This document shows, piece by piece, positions 1 to 10,435 of a DNA stretch of 64,000 nt. How positions within the stretch are numbered: position 1 is the stretch's first letter; every line of letters starts with the position of its first letter. The position numbers and the translations under genes were made by a program. The DNA is from Pseudonocardia sp. CNS-139. Lineage in GTDB: Bacteria; Actinomycetota; Actinomycetes; Mycobacteriales; Pseudonocardiaceae. The notes beneath the pieces are model-generated. The model worked only from the letters and a program-made list of their open reading frames with translations. It made no database searches and was not told the DNA's origin. Location of the stretch: assembly GCA_001942415.1 (NCBI GenBank), contig MKJX01000133.1, positions 24,873 through 88,872 on the forward strand, given 5' to 3'.

Positions 1-1008
1 GGGCCAATGCGTCGATACCGAAGTGAGTACGCGCGACGTCCTCGTTGTGGTCGAGCAGTGCCGGATCGGGATCGGCGAGCCAGCCCTTGAGCGGCGCCGG
101 CTCGTCCACCGCGAACCAGTGGAACCCGAACGCCGCGATCTCGCTCGCCACCGGGAACCCGCCCACCGCGATCGGCTTGCGGTGCAGCGCCGACTCGATC
201 AGCGGCAGCCCGAAGCCCTCCCACGACGACGGCAGCACCACCGCGTCGCAGGCGGCGTAGGCGGCGGCCATGTCGACGCCATCCGGGAGCCGGCGGCGCA
301 CCGGCACCCGCGCGGACGCGAGCAGCGCGCCCAGCTCCTCGGCGTAGCGTCCTCGGCCGGGCCGGTGAGCCAGAAGGTCGCGCCGAGCGCCTCCGCCAGC
401 TCCAGCCCCAGGTGGATGTTCTTGCGCGGGATCGCCCGCGTGGGCTGGAGCAGCAGCACCTCGTCGTCGTCGACGCCGAGCCGGGCGCGCACCTCACCCC
501 GCCGCTCCGGAGTCGGGTGCTCGTCGAAACCGTGGTAGACGGTGGTGGCGAGGATGCCCCGGCGCTCCTCCAGCGAGTGCCGCGCCAGCTCGTTGACGGT
601 GACGTGGTGCCAGCCCGGGTCGTCGGGCGGCCACGTCGTGACGTCGGCGTACTGCGCACGCTCCCAGGGCAGGTCGTGGTGGCGCAGCACCGCCCGGCGG
701 CCGCGCAGGTACGCGGCCACCGCCTCGCCGGCCGCCTGGTTCATCGGCAGCGAGCAGACGTTGTCGGCGACGACCACGTCCACGTCGTCCAGCGCGGCCT
801 CCAGCGAACGCTGCGACGGCGGCCGCGGCGCGTCCAGGGCCAGGCCGGGAACCACCACGTCCGGCTCGCCGTCGCCCGCAACGGTGCGGACCCGCATCCC
901 GATCTGCCGCAGCGCCGTCGCCCACTGCGCCGCCGTGACGGACACGCCGTCCGCCGTCCCGAGGCGGTAGGAGACAATCGCCGCGCGCTGCCCGACGAGG
1001 TTCGACAT
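1..1008 (-). CDS. Family 4 glycosyltransferase (partial, frame break)
   Basis: GT-B fold retaining glycosyltransferase, likely cytoplasmic and using a nucleotide sugar; the acceptor cannot be told. The middle part reads QPTRAIPRKNIHLGLELAEAL, the usual start of the C-terminal nucleotide-sugar domain (about residues 200-220). After a frame break near position 350 the minus strand continues with AACDAVVLPSSWEGFGLPLIE, which holds the family's E-x7-E type donor-binding motif. The ATG at 1008 is preceded by GGAG about 10 nt upstream; an in-frame start at 1041 is also possible. The gene runs off the left edge, so its C-terminus and stop are not seen. Confidence 0.8.
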
Positions 1009-1077
1009 CGTTTGATCGTCTCCGTTCTGCGTCACCGCCACATGTCCGCGCGGTTGCGCACAGATGCGTGGCGCTCT

Positions 1078-1687
1078 TCAGGTTCGGGGGACCCTCCCCA
1101 TCATGAAGAACTCCGGGTTGGGCCGCAGCCCCGTGAGATGCGCGAGCCGGTTGGACATCGCGAAGAGGGCGGTGATCGCGCCGACGTCCCAGACCTCGTC
1201 GTCGGTGAGCCCGGCCGCGCGAGCGGCGTCGAGGTCGGCCCGGTGAGCGCGGACGGGTCGGTGGCCAGCAGCAGCGCCAGGTCCACGATGGCCCGCTCCC
1301 GCCCCGACAGCTCGACGCCCCACGGGTTCTCGCGACCCGGTCGGCGATCTCCGGGTCCTTGGTGCGGATCCGCAGGATCGCGCCGTGCGCGACGACACAG
1401 TACGTGCAGTGGTTCGCCCCCGAGGTCGCGACGACCACCAGCTCGCGCTCGGCCTTGCTCAGCCCGTCGGTCTTGGTCGGCTCGTCGGCACGGCCCATCA
1501 GCGCGTCGTGGTAGTCGAGGAAGGCGCGCAGCTCGGCAGGCCGCCGGGCCAGCGCGCGGAAGACGTTCGGCACGAAACCCGACTTCTCGGCGATCTCCCC
1601 GATCCGCTCGCGCAGGTCGGCGGGCATGTCGTCGAGCTCGACGTGCCCGAACCGGCTCACCGGCCACGATGCGCTGCTCATGGGCAT
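1078..1687 (-). CDS. AhpD-like peroxidase-related protein (carboxymuconolactone decarboxylase family)
   Basis: Small all-helical protein of the CMD/AhpD superfamily. Residues about 92-104 read SGANHCTYCVVAHG, which carries the paired cysteines and following histidine of the AhpD redox site; family members reduce peroxides through a CxxC pair. The C-terminal part (ITALFAMSNRLAHLTG) is also typical of the family. Frame breaks lie near 1335 and 1235: the first frame ends in ADRVAR, then ENPWGVELSGRERAIVDLAL, then RAAGLTDDEVWDVGAI. The start is uncertain (ATG 1687, ATG 1681 or ATG 1624). It is divergent from the DUF3024 gene. The physiological substrate is unknown. Confidence 0.75.
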
Positions 1688-1722
1688 CGACGGTAGCGCC
1701 GCGAACCGGGACGATGCGCTCC

Positions 1723-2021
1723 ATGGCCGTCGCCGAGGAGATCCGTACCCGCCTGTCGCAGTGGTGCTCGGCGCGCGTCCCGGACGACGAGCGCGACCGG
1801 CTGCAGGTCGCCTACACCATCCAGGGCGACGACGTCACGATCGTGGAGCGCCGCCCGCCCGCGTTCCCCGAGCTGGGCCTGGCCTGGTCGGCCGTGCCGC
1901 TGGCCCGGCTGCGCCAGGAGAGCGGCGGGACGTGGACGCTCCTGCGCCCGGCCGGGGACGACTGGCGCGCGCGGCGTCCGGGGCCGATCCGATCGCGCTC
2001 CTGGACGCGGCCGCGGCGTAG
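1723..2021 (+). CDS. DUF3024-like small protein
   Basis: Protein of about 98 residues beginning MAVAEEIRTRLSQWCSARVP. Its central segment, DDVTIVERRPPAF followed by a hydrophobic-charged alternation ending in WTLLRPAGDDW, resembles DUF3024 proteins, which are small, of unknown function and common in actinobacteria. A frame break near 1965 separates this from the C-terminal helix ADPIALLDAAAA, which ends at the TAG at 2019-2021. An alternative ATG lies nine bases upstream. Its stop almost abuts the stop of the convergent gene at 2023. Confidence 0.6.
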
Positions 2022-2022
2022 G

Positions 2023-3883
2023 TCAGGCGCCCGCCTGCCCGACGGGCGCCGCGGACGAACGGGCGACCGCGCCGGAGATCGGCACCACCCGCCCGGCGCG
2101 ACCCCGGATGACCAGCGCCGAAGCCCGCTGCAGCACGCTCACCATCGTGGGCGGCTCGGCCTGCGCGCCGGGCGCGACCACGGCGATGAGACGCGGGGCG
2201 ACGGCCGTGAGCAGCAGCCGCTCGACGCCCAGCGCGGCCGCCCCGAGCACCAGCACGACGTCGGCGGTGTCGGGCGGCGGGAGCGCGGACAGCAGCGGCC
2301 CGGCGGGCACGAACGACGCCACACCGAGCGCGGCCGGGTCGGTGTCGGCGAGCGCCGACCACGCGGCGGCCAGCTGCGGCGCGTCGGCGGCCAGCCGCGC
2401 GAGCAGCGACTCCCGCCGGGCCTCGTCGTGCGCGTCGCGGCGGGCGGCGCCGAGCGCGTCGACGGCGACGGCGTAGCCGCCCGCGTCGCGGGTGCGCAGC
2501 GCGCCGACGGCCGCGTCCAGCTCGGGTGCGGCGGGGCCGCCGCCGGCCAGCCGGTCGGCGAGCCTGTCGAGCCGGCGGCCGGCCTCGGCGCCGAGCCGTG
2601 GTCGGCGTAGTCGAGGATCGCGGTGGCGATCTCGGCGGCCGTCTCCACGTCGGGCACCGCGAGCGGCGACTCGGCCGAGAGGAACAGCACGTCGTGGCGC
2701 AGCGTCGAGACGGCGCCGGCGGCCGCCGCGACCCTGCCGAGCAGGTCGGCGAGCTGTGCGAGCTCGCGCTCGTCGCGCGGGGCCGGGAGCCCGAGCTCCA
2801 GGCAGCCGGCCTCGATGCGGTCGCGGCGCTCGACCAGCTCCATGTACTCGATGACGAGCTGGACGTCCTGCTCGGACTCCGGCACGCGGCCGGCCACCCG
2901 GGCGCGGTCGAGCACCGGCTGCACGTCGCGCTGGGCCGCCGACCGGAACATCGAGCGGCTGCGGCCGCCGCTCGCGAGGAAGTCGCGGTAGCGCTGCAGC
3001 GCCTCGACGGCACCGGGCGGCGGGGCGTCCACGAGGTCGACGGGCGGGCCGAGGTGCGCGCGCTCCACGGCGGCGACGGCCAGCGCGGTGTCGTCGATCA
3101 TGGTGTCGAACGCGGCCCGCTGCCGGCTGTAGATCAGCTCGGACAGCAGCCGCCACGCCCACTCCTGGCGGCCGCGGGGCTGCAGCGCGGCGAGCGCGCG
3201 GTCGACGTCGTGGGCGACGGCCGTGACGGCCGCGAGCGGCTTGGGGTCCAGCTCGGCGAGCAGCGCGGGGATCATCCACGCGCCCTCGGACGCGGTGGGC
3301 TGCTGCGCGGCCAGCGCACACAGGTGCGCGACCTCGCCGGCCGGCGGCAGCGCCGAGCCGGGCGGGAGCGCCTGGCCGACGCGGGCCCGCCGCTGCGGCG
3401 TGGACGTGGCCAGCAGCCGGCGCAGCTCGCGCAGGTCGGCGGGCGGGAGCGGGGGAAGCGTGGTGAGGGTGCGCTCGGCGGCGCCGGCCGGGAGCACGGC
3501 GTGCACGGCGGCCAGCTCGGCCGGGGTGGCCGCCGTGACGACGACCCGCCGCCCGTCGGCGACGAGCGCGGCGACCGCGCCCGCGGTGGCGGCGGCGTCG
3601 AAGTCGTCCAGCACGACGAGCGTGTTGTCGCGCACGGCCGCGACGACCGAGGCCTCCTCGGCGGGCCGGCGGGGCGCCGGCGGCAGCTCGCCCACGGAGG
3701 CGGCGAGCGCCTCGGCCAGCCGGCGCAGCCCGGGCGGGGTGCTGCCGGCCGCGAGCGCGTCCCGGATCTGGGCCTGTGCGGCGGCGGTGGCCTGGTCCGG
3801 ACCAGCAGCTGCCAGGCGGTCGACGAAGACGGCGAGGTCGCGTCGTCCTCGCCCGGTTGGTTCGCCGGTCCGACATCCAGCAC
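2023..3883 (-). CDS. Uncharacterised large helical protein, ATPase-like N-terminal half
   Basis: Protein of about 620 residues that I do not recognise. The N-terminal third has alternating hydrophobic strands and helices reminiscent of a P-loop NTPase core: NTLVVLDDFDAAATAG looks like a Walker B strand, and GRRVVVTAATPAELAAV like the next strand. No Walker A motif is visible. The rest is Ala/Leu/Arg-rich helix. GTG 3883 was chosen because GGAGGTG lies 6 nt upstream, giving VLDVGPANQPGEDD; a frame break near 3830 then leads into RDLAVFVDRLAAAG. Another break near 2600 gives the C-terminus, which ends in SAAPVGQAGA. An NB-ARC/STAND-like signalling protein is one possibility. Confidence 0.55.
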
Positions 3884-4219
3884 GTGCTCACCTCCATGGC
3901 CGCCGCGGTGCGTGTCTCGGCGGTCACCCTTCGTATCGCGGGTGCCCACACGATGTTGCACCCCCGAACGAGGGAACAGCAATCGTCAAGTGGCCGATAA
4001 CGGCTGCTCGTCGCGTCCGTATGGCCGCCTGAGCTGGACGGAAGCCGCAGGTCTGCACGTCGGCGCCGTAACGGGCAGACGGCCGGAAGGTGACTCCCGG
4101 CATCTGCGAGCGGAGGAGTGTCAGCGGCGAACGGTTGTCATGGTGGAGTCACTCTGTGTCATCAAAACGGGGCGGCCCGCCGCGAAACGGTTCACGGGGG
4201 GCCGTCCGAACGGGCTATC
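3884..4219. other. Intergenic region, 336 bp
   Basis: No convincing ORF or RNA gene is seen. The part next to the PEP carboxykinase stop is rich in short G/C inverted segments (CGGCCC ... GGGCCG around 4171-4206) that could help terminate that gene, but the loop is long and no T-run follows. The part near 3884-3960 should hold the promoter of the minus-strand gene starting at 3883; I cannot assign boxes with confidence. Confidence 0.4.
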
Positions 4220-6042
<1,823 letters not shown>

Positions 6043-6407
6043 ATCGTCCTCGCTCCTCGCCGGTTTCCCGGGCCCCGGAAATGCTGCGCACACCCGACCC
6101 GAATCGGAGCGGGTGTGCTGGTGAGAGATAGGAGTCGACGGTACCCGGACAGTTGCGGTTCCCCCACCGCCAGTGGCTGTCGACTCACTCACAGGACCGA
6201 TCGAGTAATCGATTCAGACACTCAGAAACCGCTTTCCTGGGCACCCGACCGGCGACTGTCGACAGATCACCTCACCAGCACATCACGGCCCGTGACCAGC
6301 AGATTGCCGGCGTTCCGAGAGCGGCTCGGACGGAGTTGCGCGACTCACTCTCACCCGTTCGGAAGGCGTCGCCGATCGAGTGCGCACGGTGACGACAGCG
6401 ACCCGGC
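6043..6407. other. Intergenic region, 365 bp
   Basis: Lies between the end of the MFS gene and the start of pckG, so it should hold the pckG promoter and the MFS terminator. I see a short AATCGATT palindrome near 6208 and no long hairpin with a T-run. Short ORFs on both strands here have no family-like sequence. No RNA gene is recognised. Confidence 0.4.
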
Positions 6408-7964
6408 TCAGCGCCGGCGCAGCCCGGCCGCCACGACCACCGCGACCAGCGCCAGCACACCCGCGCCGACGAGCGAGGTGACCCCGACGCCGGACACGAA
6501 CGCCGCACGGGCCGACTCCATCAGCGCCGCACCGGTGCCGCCGCCGACCCGGGCCGCGGTGGCCGCGGCGCCGCCGAGCGTCTCGTGAGCCGCCCGGGCG
6601 TAGACCGGCCCGATGCCGGTCGGCACGTCGACGCCCACGCGGTACACGGCCGACAGGACGCTGCCGAGCACCGCGGTGCCGAGCACGGCCCCGAGCTCGT
6701 ACGCGGTCTCGGACACCGCCGAGGCCGCACCGGCCCGGTCGGCAGGCGCCGCGGCGAGGATGGCGTCGTTCGTGATCGTCTCCGACAGCCCGATCCCGGC
6801 CCCGACCAGCACGTTCGCCGCGGCGAGCAGGGCGACGGCGTGGTCGCCGCCCACGGCCGTGGTCAGCAGGAAGCCCGCCGCGGACGTCAGCAGCCCCACC
6901 GGCACCAGCACACGCAGCGGGAACAGCCGGCCCAGCCGCGCGGCCACCAGCCCGGCCAGCATCGTCACCGCGAAGCCCGGCAGGAGCACCAGGCCGGCCG
7001 CCATCGGGGCGAGCCCGGACACCAGCACCAGGAACTGCGCCGCGAAGAACAGCAGGCCCGTGAGGGCGAACATCGTCGTCATGTTGGCCAGCGCGGACAG
7101 CCGCAGCACCGGCGACGAGAACAGCGTCACGTCGAGCAGCGGCTGCTCGCCGGCCGCCAGCCGGGCGCGCGCCCGCCGGACGAACAGCACCCCCGCCACG
7201 ACGGCCACCAGGAGCGCGAGGCCCGCGGCGGCGGTGAGCCCGTCGTGCGCCACCGTCTTCACCGCGAAGACGCCCGGCACCATCGTGAGCAGCGAGAGCG
7301 CCACGCCGGCCACGTCGAGCCGGCCCGGCGCCGGCATCCGGGACTCGGTGAGCAGGCCGCGGCCGAGCACCAGCAGGACGAGCATCACCGGCACGTTCAC
7401 CAGGAAGACCGCGCCCCACCAGAAGTGCTGCAGCAGCAGCCCGCCGACGATCGGGCCGAGCGCCGCGCCCGCGGCGAAGCCGGTGGCCCAGACCGCGACG
7501 GCGAGACGGCGCTGCGACCGGTCCTGGAACAGCGTGCGGAGCAGGGCCAGCGTCGCGGGCATGAGCATCGCGCCGAAGAAGCCCATCAGGGCCCGCGCGG
7601 CGATCAGGTGCGTCGCGTCCGTCGCGAACGCGGCCAGCAGCGACACCGCGCCGAACCCGGCCACGCCGACGAGCAGCGTGCGCCGCCGCCCGACGCGGTC
7701 GCCGAGCGTGCCCATCGTGACGAGCAGGCCCGCGAGCACGAGCGGGTAGACGTCGACGAGCCACAGCACCTGGGTCGCCGTCGGCGACAGCGCCTCGCTG
7801 ATGGCGGGCAGCGCGAAGCCGAGCACGGTGTTGTCGATCGCGACGAGCATCGTCGGCAGGAACAGGACGGCCAGCCCGAGCCACTCCCGCCGGCCCGCCC
7901 GCGGCGGGAGCGTCGGGGTGGCCGCAACGGTCGCCTCGGCACGGCTGCGAGTGGGGGTGGACAC
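6408..7964 (-). CDS. MFS drug-type exporter, DHA2 (14-TM, EmrB/QacA) family
   Basis: Proton-driven inner-membrane exporter of 518 residues. The N-terminus carries LVAIDNTVLGFALPAIS, matching the family's TM1 motif (D in the membrane, followed by ALP). GTLGDRVGRRRTLLVG is the MFS loop 2-3 motif A, and GAALGPIVGGLLLQHFWW is motif C of the antiporter branch. About 14 hydrophobic segments follow to RAAFVSGVGVTSLVGAG near the end. The GTG start at 7964 sits just inside a region shared with a divergent TetR gene, with a perfect palindrome between them, so the TetR protein probably represses this exporter. The substrate cannot be told. No frame breaks are seen. Confidence 0.88.
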   Translation of the reverse strand: MSTPTRSRAEATVAATPTLPPRAGRREWLGLAVLFLPTMLVAIDNTVLGFALPAISEALSPTATQVLWLVDVYPLVLAGLLVTMGTLGDRVGRRRTLLVGVAGFGAVSLLAAFATDATHLIAARALMGFFGAMLMPATLALLRTLFQDRSQRRLAVAVWATGFAAGAALGPIVGGLLLQHFWWGAVFLVNVPVMLVLLVLGRGLLTESRMPAPGRLDVAGVALSLLTMVPGVFAVKTVAHDGLTAAAGLALLVAVVAGVLFVRRARARLAAGEQPLLDVTLFSSPVLRLSALANMTTMFALTGLLFFAAQFLVLVSGLAPMAAGLVLLPGFAVTMLAGLVAARLGRLFPLRVLVPVGLLTSAAGFLLTTAVGGDHAVALLAAANVLVGAGIGLSETITNDAILAAAPADRAGAASAVSETAYELGAVLGTAVLGSVLSAVYRVGVDVPTGIGPVYARAAHETLGGAAATAARVGGGTGAALMESARAAFVSGVGVTSLVGAGVLALVAVVVAAGLRRR

Positions 7965-8016
7965 GGTGGGACCTTCACTTCCGGTAGGGCGTCAGGACTG
8001 CGTCAACGACCGCAAC

Positions 8017-8036
8017 TGTACCGTCTGGACGGTACA
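8017..8036. promoter_or_regulatory. Perfect palindromic operator between exporter and TetR
   Basis: The sequence TGTACCGTCTGGACGGTACA has two perfect 9-bp arms around a 2-bp centre. It lies 53 bp before the MFS start (minus strand) and 76 bp before the tetR start (plus strand). Size, symmetry and position match a TetR-family operator controlling both genes. The TACAGT read on the minus strand at its edge could be the -10 of the exporter, so binding would occlude it. Binding is inferred, not shown. Confidence 0.75.
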
Positions 8037-8099
8037 AAGAGCCTGGACATTCCCCATGCCCACAGATGGTGGCGAAGGCCACCCGCTGAAGGTGCGTCC

Positions 8100-8105
8100 T
8101 AGACT
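8100..8105 (+). promoter_or_regulatory. TANNNT -10 element (TAGACT), leaderless start of tetR
   Basis: TAGACT ends 6 nt before the ATG at 8112 and no Shine-Dalgarno sequence is present. In actinobacteria a TANNNT box about 7 nt before an ATG/GTG usually gives a leaderless mRNA whose first bases are the start codon. Confidence 0.55.
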
Positions 8106-8111
8106 CGGCTG

Positions 8112-8650
8112 ATGCCGAGCGCCCGGGACCGCGTGCTGGACGCCTACGAGACGCTGCTCATCGACCACGGGCCGGCGGCCGTCACCCTCGACGCCGTGTC
8201 GGCGGCCGCGAAGGTCTCGAAGGGCGGGCTGCTCTACCACTTCGCGTCCAAGGACGCCCTCGCCGCGGGCCTGCTCGACCGGCTGCGGGAGCGCAGCATC
8301 GCCGACGCGACCAGATCCGGTCCGCGCCGGACGGGCCGGTCGCGTACTACATCCGCACGTCGGCGCCCGGCGGTGGGGTGCCGGGCGGGGTGACGCGCAC
8401 CTACCTCGCGGTGCTCCGGCTGGCCGACGGCACGAAGTCCGGGCAGGCGGTGCGGGACGCGCTCGCCCTCGTGGACGCCGACGGGTACGAGGCGCTGCGC
8501 GCGGAGCTCACCGACCCGGTGCTCACGTGGCTCGTGCAGCTCGTCGGGGACGGGCTCTACCTGCGCACGCTGACGGGCACCCCGCTGCCGCCCGGGCTGA
8601 GCGTGGAGGACCTGCTCGCCCGCGTGCGGCAGTACCTGCCGGGCAGCTAG
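8112..8650 (+). CDS. TetR-family transcriptional regulator
   Basis: Probable ligand-responsive repressor of about 180 residues. Residues about 8-50 form the TetR HTH: RDRVLDAYETLLIDHG, then VTLDAVSAAAKVSKGGLLYHF, ending in FASKDALAAGLL. A frame break near 8330 splits the ligand domain; it resumes as AYYIRTSAPGGG and runs to LLARVRQYLPGS. It is divergent from the DHA2 exporter, with a perfect palindrome between the genes, so autoregulation and control of the exporter are likely. Its TAG stop is part of the terminator palindrome that follows. Confidence 0.85.
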
Positions 8651-8697
8651 TGCCCCGTCCGGAAGGTTCGCCCCAACCTTCGCGGACGGGGCACTAG
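8647..8697. terminator. Bidirectional terminator containing both convergent stop codons
   Basis: Outer arms CTAGTGCCCCGTCCG and CGGACGGGGCACTAG are perfectly complementary (15 bp), and an inner AAGGTT/AACCTT pair continues the stem around a CGCCCC loop. The TAG stop of tetR (8648-8650) and the TAG stop of the GGDEF gene (8694-8696 on the minus strand) are both embedded in the arm ends. There is no long T-run, as is common in high-GC actinobacteria. Confidence 0.85.
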
Positions 8698-10040
8698 CCC
8701 GCGGCCTGCGGCGAGTCGGACGGGACGGGCGCCGCTTCGGCCGGCGCGGCGCCGGCGCGGTGCAGACCGAGCCGGACGACGTTGCGCCCGGCCCGCTTGG
8801 CCGCGAAGAGCGCCGTGTCCGCGACCGCGATCAGCTCGTGCACGTCGCCGCCGTCGGCGGGGAAGAGCGCGCCGCCGATCGACGCCGACAGCCCGTTGAC
8901 CGTGAGCGGGCCGTCGGGGGTGGGGAGTGCGATCCCGAGCTGCGCGATGCGGCAGCGGACGCGCTCGCCGATGCCGCGCAGCTCGGCGTAGGTGTACGGC
9001 TCGCCGGCCCCGCGGACGAAGAGCATCACGAACTCCTCGCCACCGAACCGGCCGACGAGGTCCTGCTCGCGGGTCTCGTCGCGCAGCGCGGCGCCCACAG
9101 CGGCGAGCACCTGGTCGCCCGCCAGGTGGCCGTGACGGTCGTTGACCCGCTTGAAGTGGTCGAGATCCAGGATCAGCAGCGCCGCGGACACCCCACCGCG
9201 GCGCTCCAGCCGGCGCATCACCATCCGCTGCCACGCCGCGGCGGTGAGCAGCCCGGTCTTGCTGTCGGTGTTGGCGGCGCGCTCCAGCTGGCGCACCATG
9301 ACCGCCCGGTGCAGCACGACGAGCGCCGGGAGCACGAACACGACGAGCAACGGCCCGGACGTCGCGACCGCGGCGGCCACGAGCCCGCCGAGCGACAGCG
9401 TGGCGAGCTCCAGCACGACCTCGTCACCGTCGCCGAGCACCTGCCGCACGCTGCGGTCCGAGCTGAGCACGACGGCTCCGACCACGAGGCAGGTGTTGAC
9501 GACGGTGTACGCGAGCACCGCGAGCACGACGGCGGTCAGCCCCAGCGGGCCGCCGAACAGGCCGTCGCTCTCCACGGCCGGCAGGTACGCCACGGTCGCG
9601 GCCGCGGCGTGCACCGCGAGCACGACCGTGGCCGTGCTGAACACCTCGCGGTACGGCGGCACCTTCGCCGGCCGCCACACCCGGAAGTAGAGGTAGGTGA
9701 GAAGCACGATCACATATCCCGGACGCCACGAGCGGCGGGAAGAGCAGCGCCGCCGCGAACGCCAGACCGAGCTCAGCGAGATGTGCGCGACCTCGGTGAC
9801 CCGGCGGCGCACGCGCTCGACGCTCAGCGCGATCTCGGTGTGCGCGACCGCTCCGACGAGCAGCGCGAACACGTCAATGGCGCTCGACGCGAATTCGCCG
9901 AAATCCGTGACGAACAAGTCGACGAACAGCAGGACCGCGGCGAACGCCTCCACGACGAGAACCGAACCCAACAGCCGTTGTGGCAGGTTCCAGACACCCC
10001 ATTGGCTGACTCGGAACGTCTGGCGTTCGGATGCGTGCAC
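8694..10040 (-). CDS. Membrane-bound diguanylate cyclase (GGDEF domain)
   Basis: Predicted to make cyclic di-GMP from two GTP at the inner face of the membrane. The N-terminal half (about residues 15-270) has seven or eight hydrophobic segments. The cytoplasmic GGDEF domain then runs from DSKTGLLTAAAW through LDLDHFKRVNDRHGHLAGDQ to the active loop RFGGEEF near residue 332. No RxxD inhibitory site is obvious. GTG 10040 has AGGAG 7 nt upstream. Between about 9716 and 9765 two compensating single-base errors replace a hydrophobic stretch (FAAALLFPPLVASG in the next frame) by an Arg-rich one. It is divergent from the hexapeptide array. Confidence 0.88.
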   Translation of the reverse strand: MHASERQTFRVSQWGVWNLPQRLLGSVLVVEAFAAVLLFVDLFVTDFGEFASSAIDVFALLVGAVAHTEIALSVERVRRRVTEVAHISLSSVWRSRRRCSSRRSWRPGYVIVLLTYLYFRVWRPAKVPPYREVFSTATVVLAVHAAAATVAYLPAVESDGLFGGPLGLTAVVLAVLAYTVVNTCLVVGAVVLSSDRSVRQVLGDGDEVVLELATLSLGGLVAAAVATSGPLLVVFVLPALVVLHRAVMVRQLERAANTDSKTGLLTAAAWQRMVMRRLERRGGVSAALLILDLDHFKRVNDRHGHLAGDQVLAAVGAALRDETREQDLVGRFGGEEFVMLFVRGAGEPYTYAELRGIGERVRCRIAQLGIALPTPDGPLTVNGLSASIGGALFPADGGDVHELIAVADTALFAAKRAGRNVVRLGLHRAGAAPAEAAPVPSDSPQAAG

Positions 10041-10103
10041 TTCCGCTCTCCTGCCGTCGCGCAGCCATCGCCCTGCAGGTGAGGCTATCAGGCGTCCGGA
10101 GCA

Positions 10104-10136
10104 CAAGTTGGCAACTTGCTGTGACCGGCATACGAC
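10104..10136. promoter_or_regulatory. Candidate promoter and operator palindrome upstream of the hexapeptide array
   Basis: CAAGTTGGCAACTTG at 10104-10118 is a perfect inverted repeat (6-bp arms, 3-bp centre). Within it TTGGCA (10108-10113) could be a -35 box, followed after 17 bp by TACGAC (10131-10136) as a weak -10. The region lies between the divergent GGDEF gene (start 10040) and the first hexapeptide ORF (10236). The palindrome is plain to see; the promoter assignment is weak because the -10 does not fit TANNNT. Confidence 0.4.
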
Positions 10137-10235
10137 ATGCGACGGAAGTAAGAGTCGGCCTGTACCGGCACTGCGCGGAATCACGAACTGAGTACGGACC
10201 GATGTCGATCCCCTGCCGCGGAGGAGGTGCGTCCG

Positions 10236-10256
10236 ATGCGCAACTGGCACTGGTGA
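10236..10256 (+). CDS. Hexapeptide ORF 1 (MRNWHW)
   Basis: Six codons, ATG CGC AAC TGG CAC TGG, then TGA. GGAGGAGGTG at 10220-10229 leaves 8 nt between the last G of GGAGG and the ATG, an ideal spacing. The product would be Met-Arg-Asn-Trp-His-Trp. It is the first of four identical ORFs in a row and should be read from the same mRNA as the others. Function unknown. The Trp-His-Trp tail recalls aromatic-rich minimal RiPP precursors such as MRYYH of the biarylitides, but no modifying enzyme is nearby. Confidence 0.7.
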   Translation: MRNWHW

Positions 10257-10299
10257 GCCGCGACCCGTCCCCGTCCCGACGGATCCGAGGAGGTCGGCG

Positions 10300-10320
10300 A
10301 TGCGCAACTGGCACTGGTGA
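10300..10320 (+). CDS. Hexapeptide ORF 2 (MRNWHW)
   Basis: Same six codons and TGA stop as the first copy. GAGGAGGT at 10287-10294 ends 6 nt before the ATG. The spacer from the preceding TGA is 43 bp and shares no sequence with the other spacers apart from the Shine-Dalgarno segment, which argues for purifying selection on the translated unit rather than recent duplication. Confidence 0.7.
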   Translation: MRNWHW

Positions 10321-10372
10321 GACCCGGGTGCGAACCCCCCTCAGCGACCCGCCGGCACCGAGGAGGTGCGCC

Positions 10373-10393
10373 GTGCGCAACTGGCACTGGTGA
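10373..10393 (+). CDS. Hexapeptide ORF 3 (MRNWHW, GTG start)
   Basis: The only copy that starts with GTG; the remaining codons CGC AAC TGG CAC TGG TGA are unchanged. GAGGAGGTG at 10360-10368 ends 6 nt before the GTG. The single base that varies between copies is the one position where a change (A to G) keeps a functional start codon, which is the best internal evidence that these segments are translated. Confidence 0.72.
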   Translation: MRNWHW

Positions 10394-10435
10394 GCCCGCC
10401 GTCCCCGTCCACCGTCGACCCGAAGGAGCAGCGTC

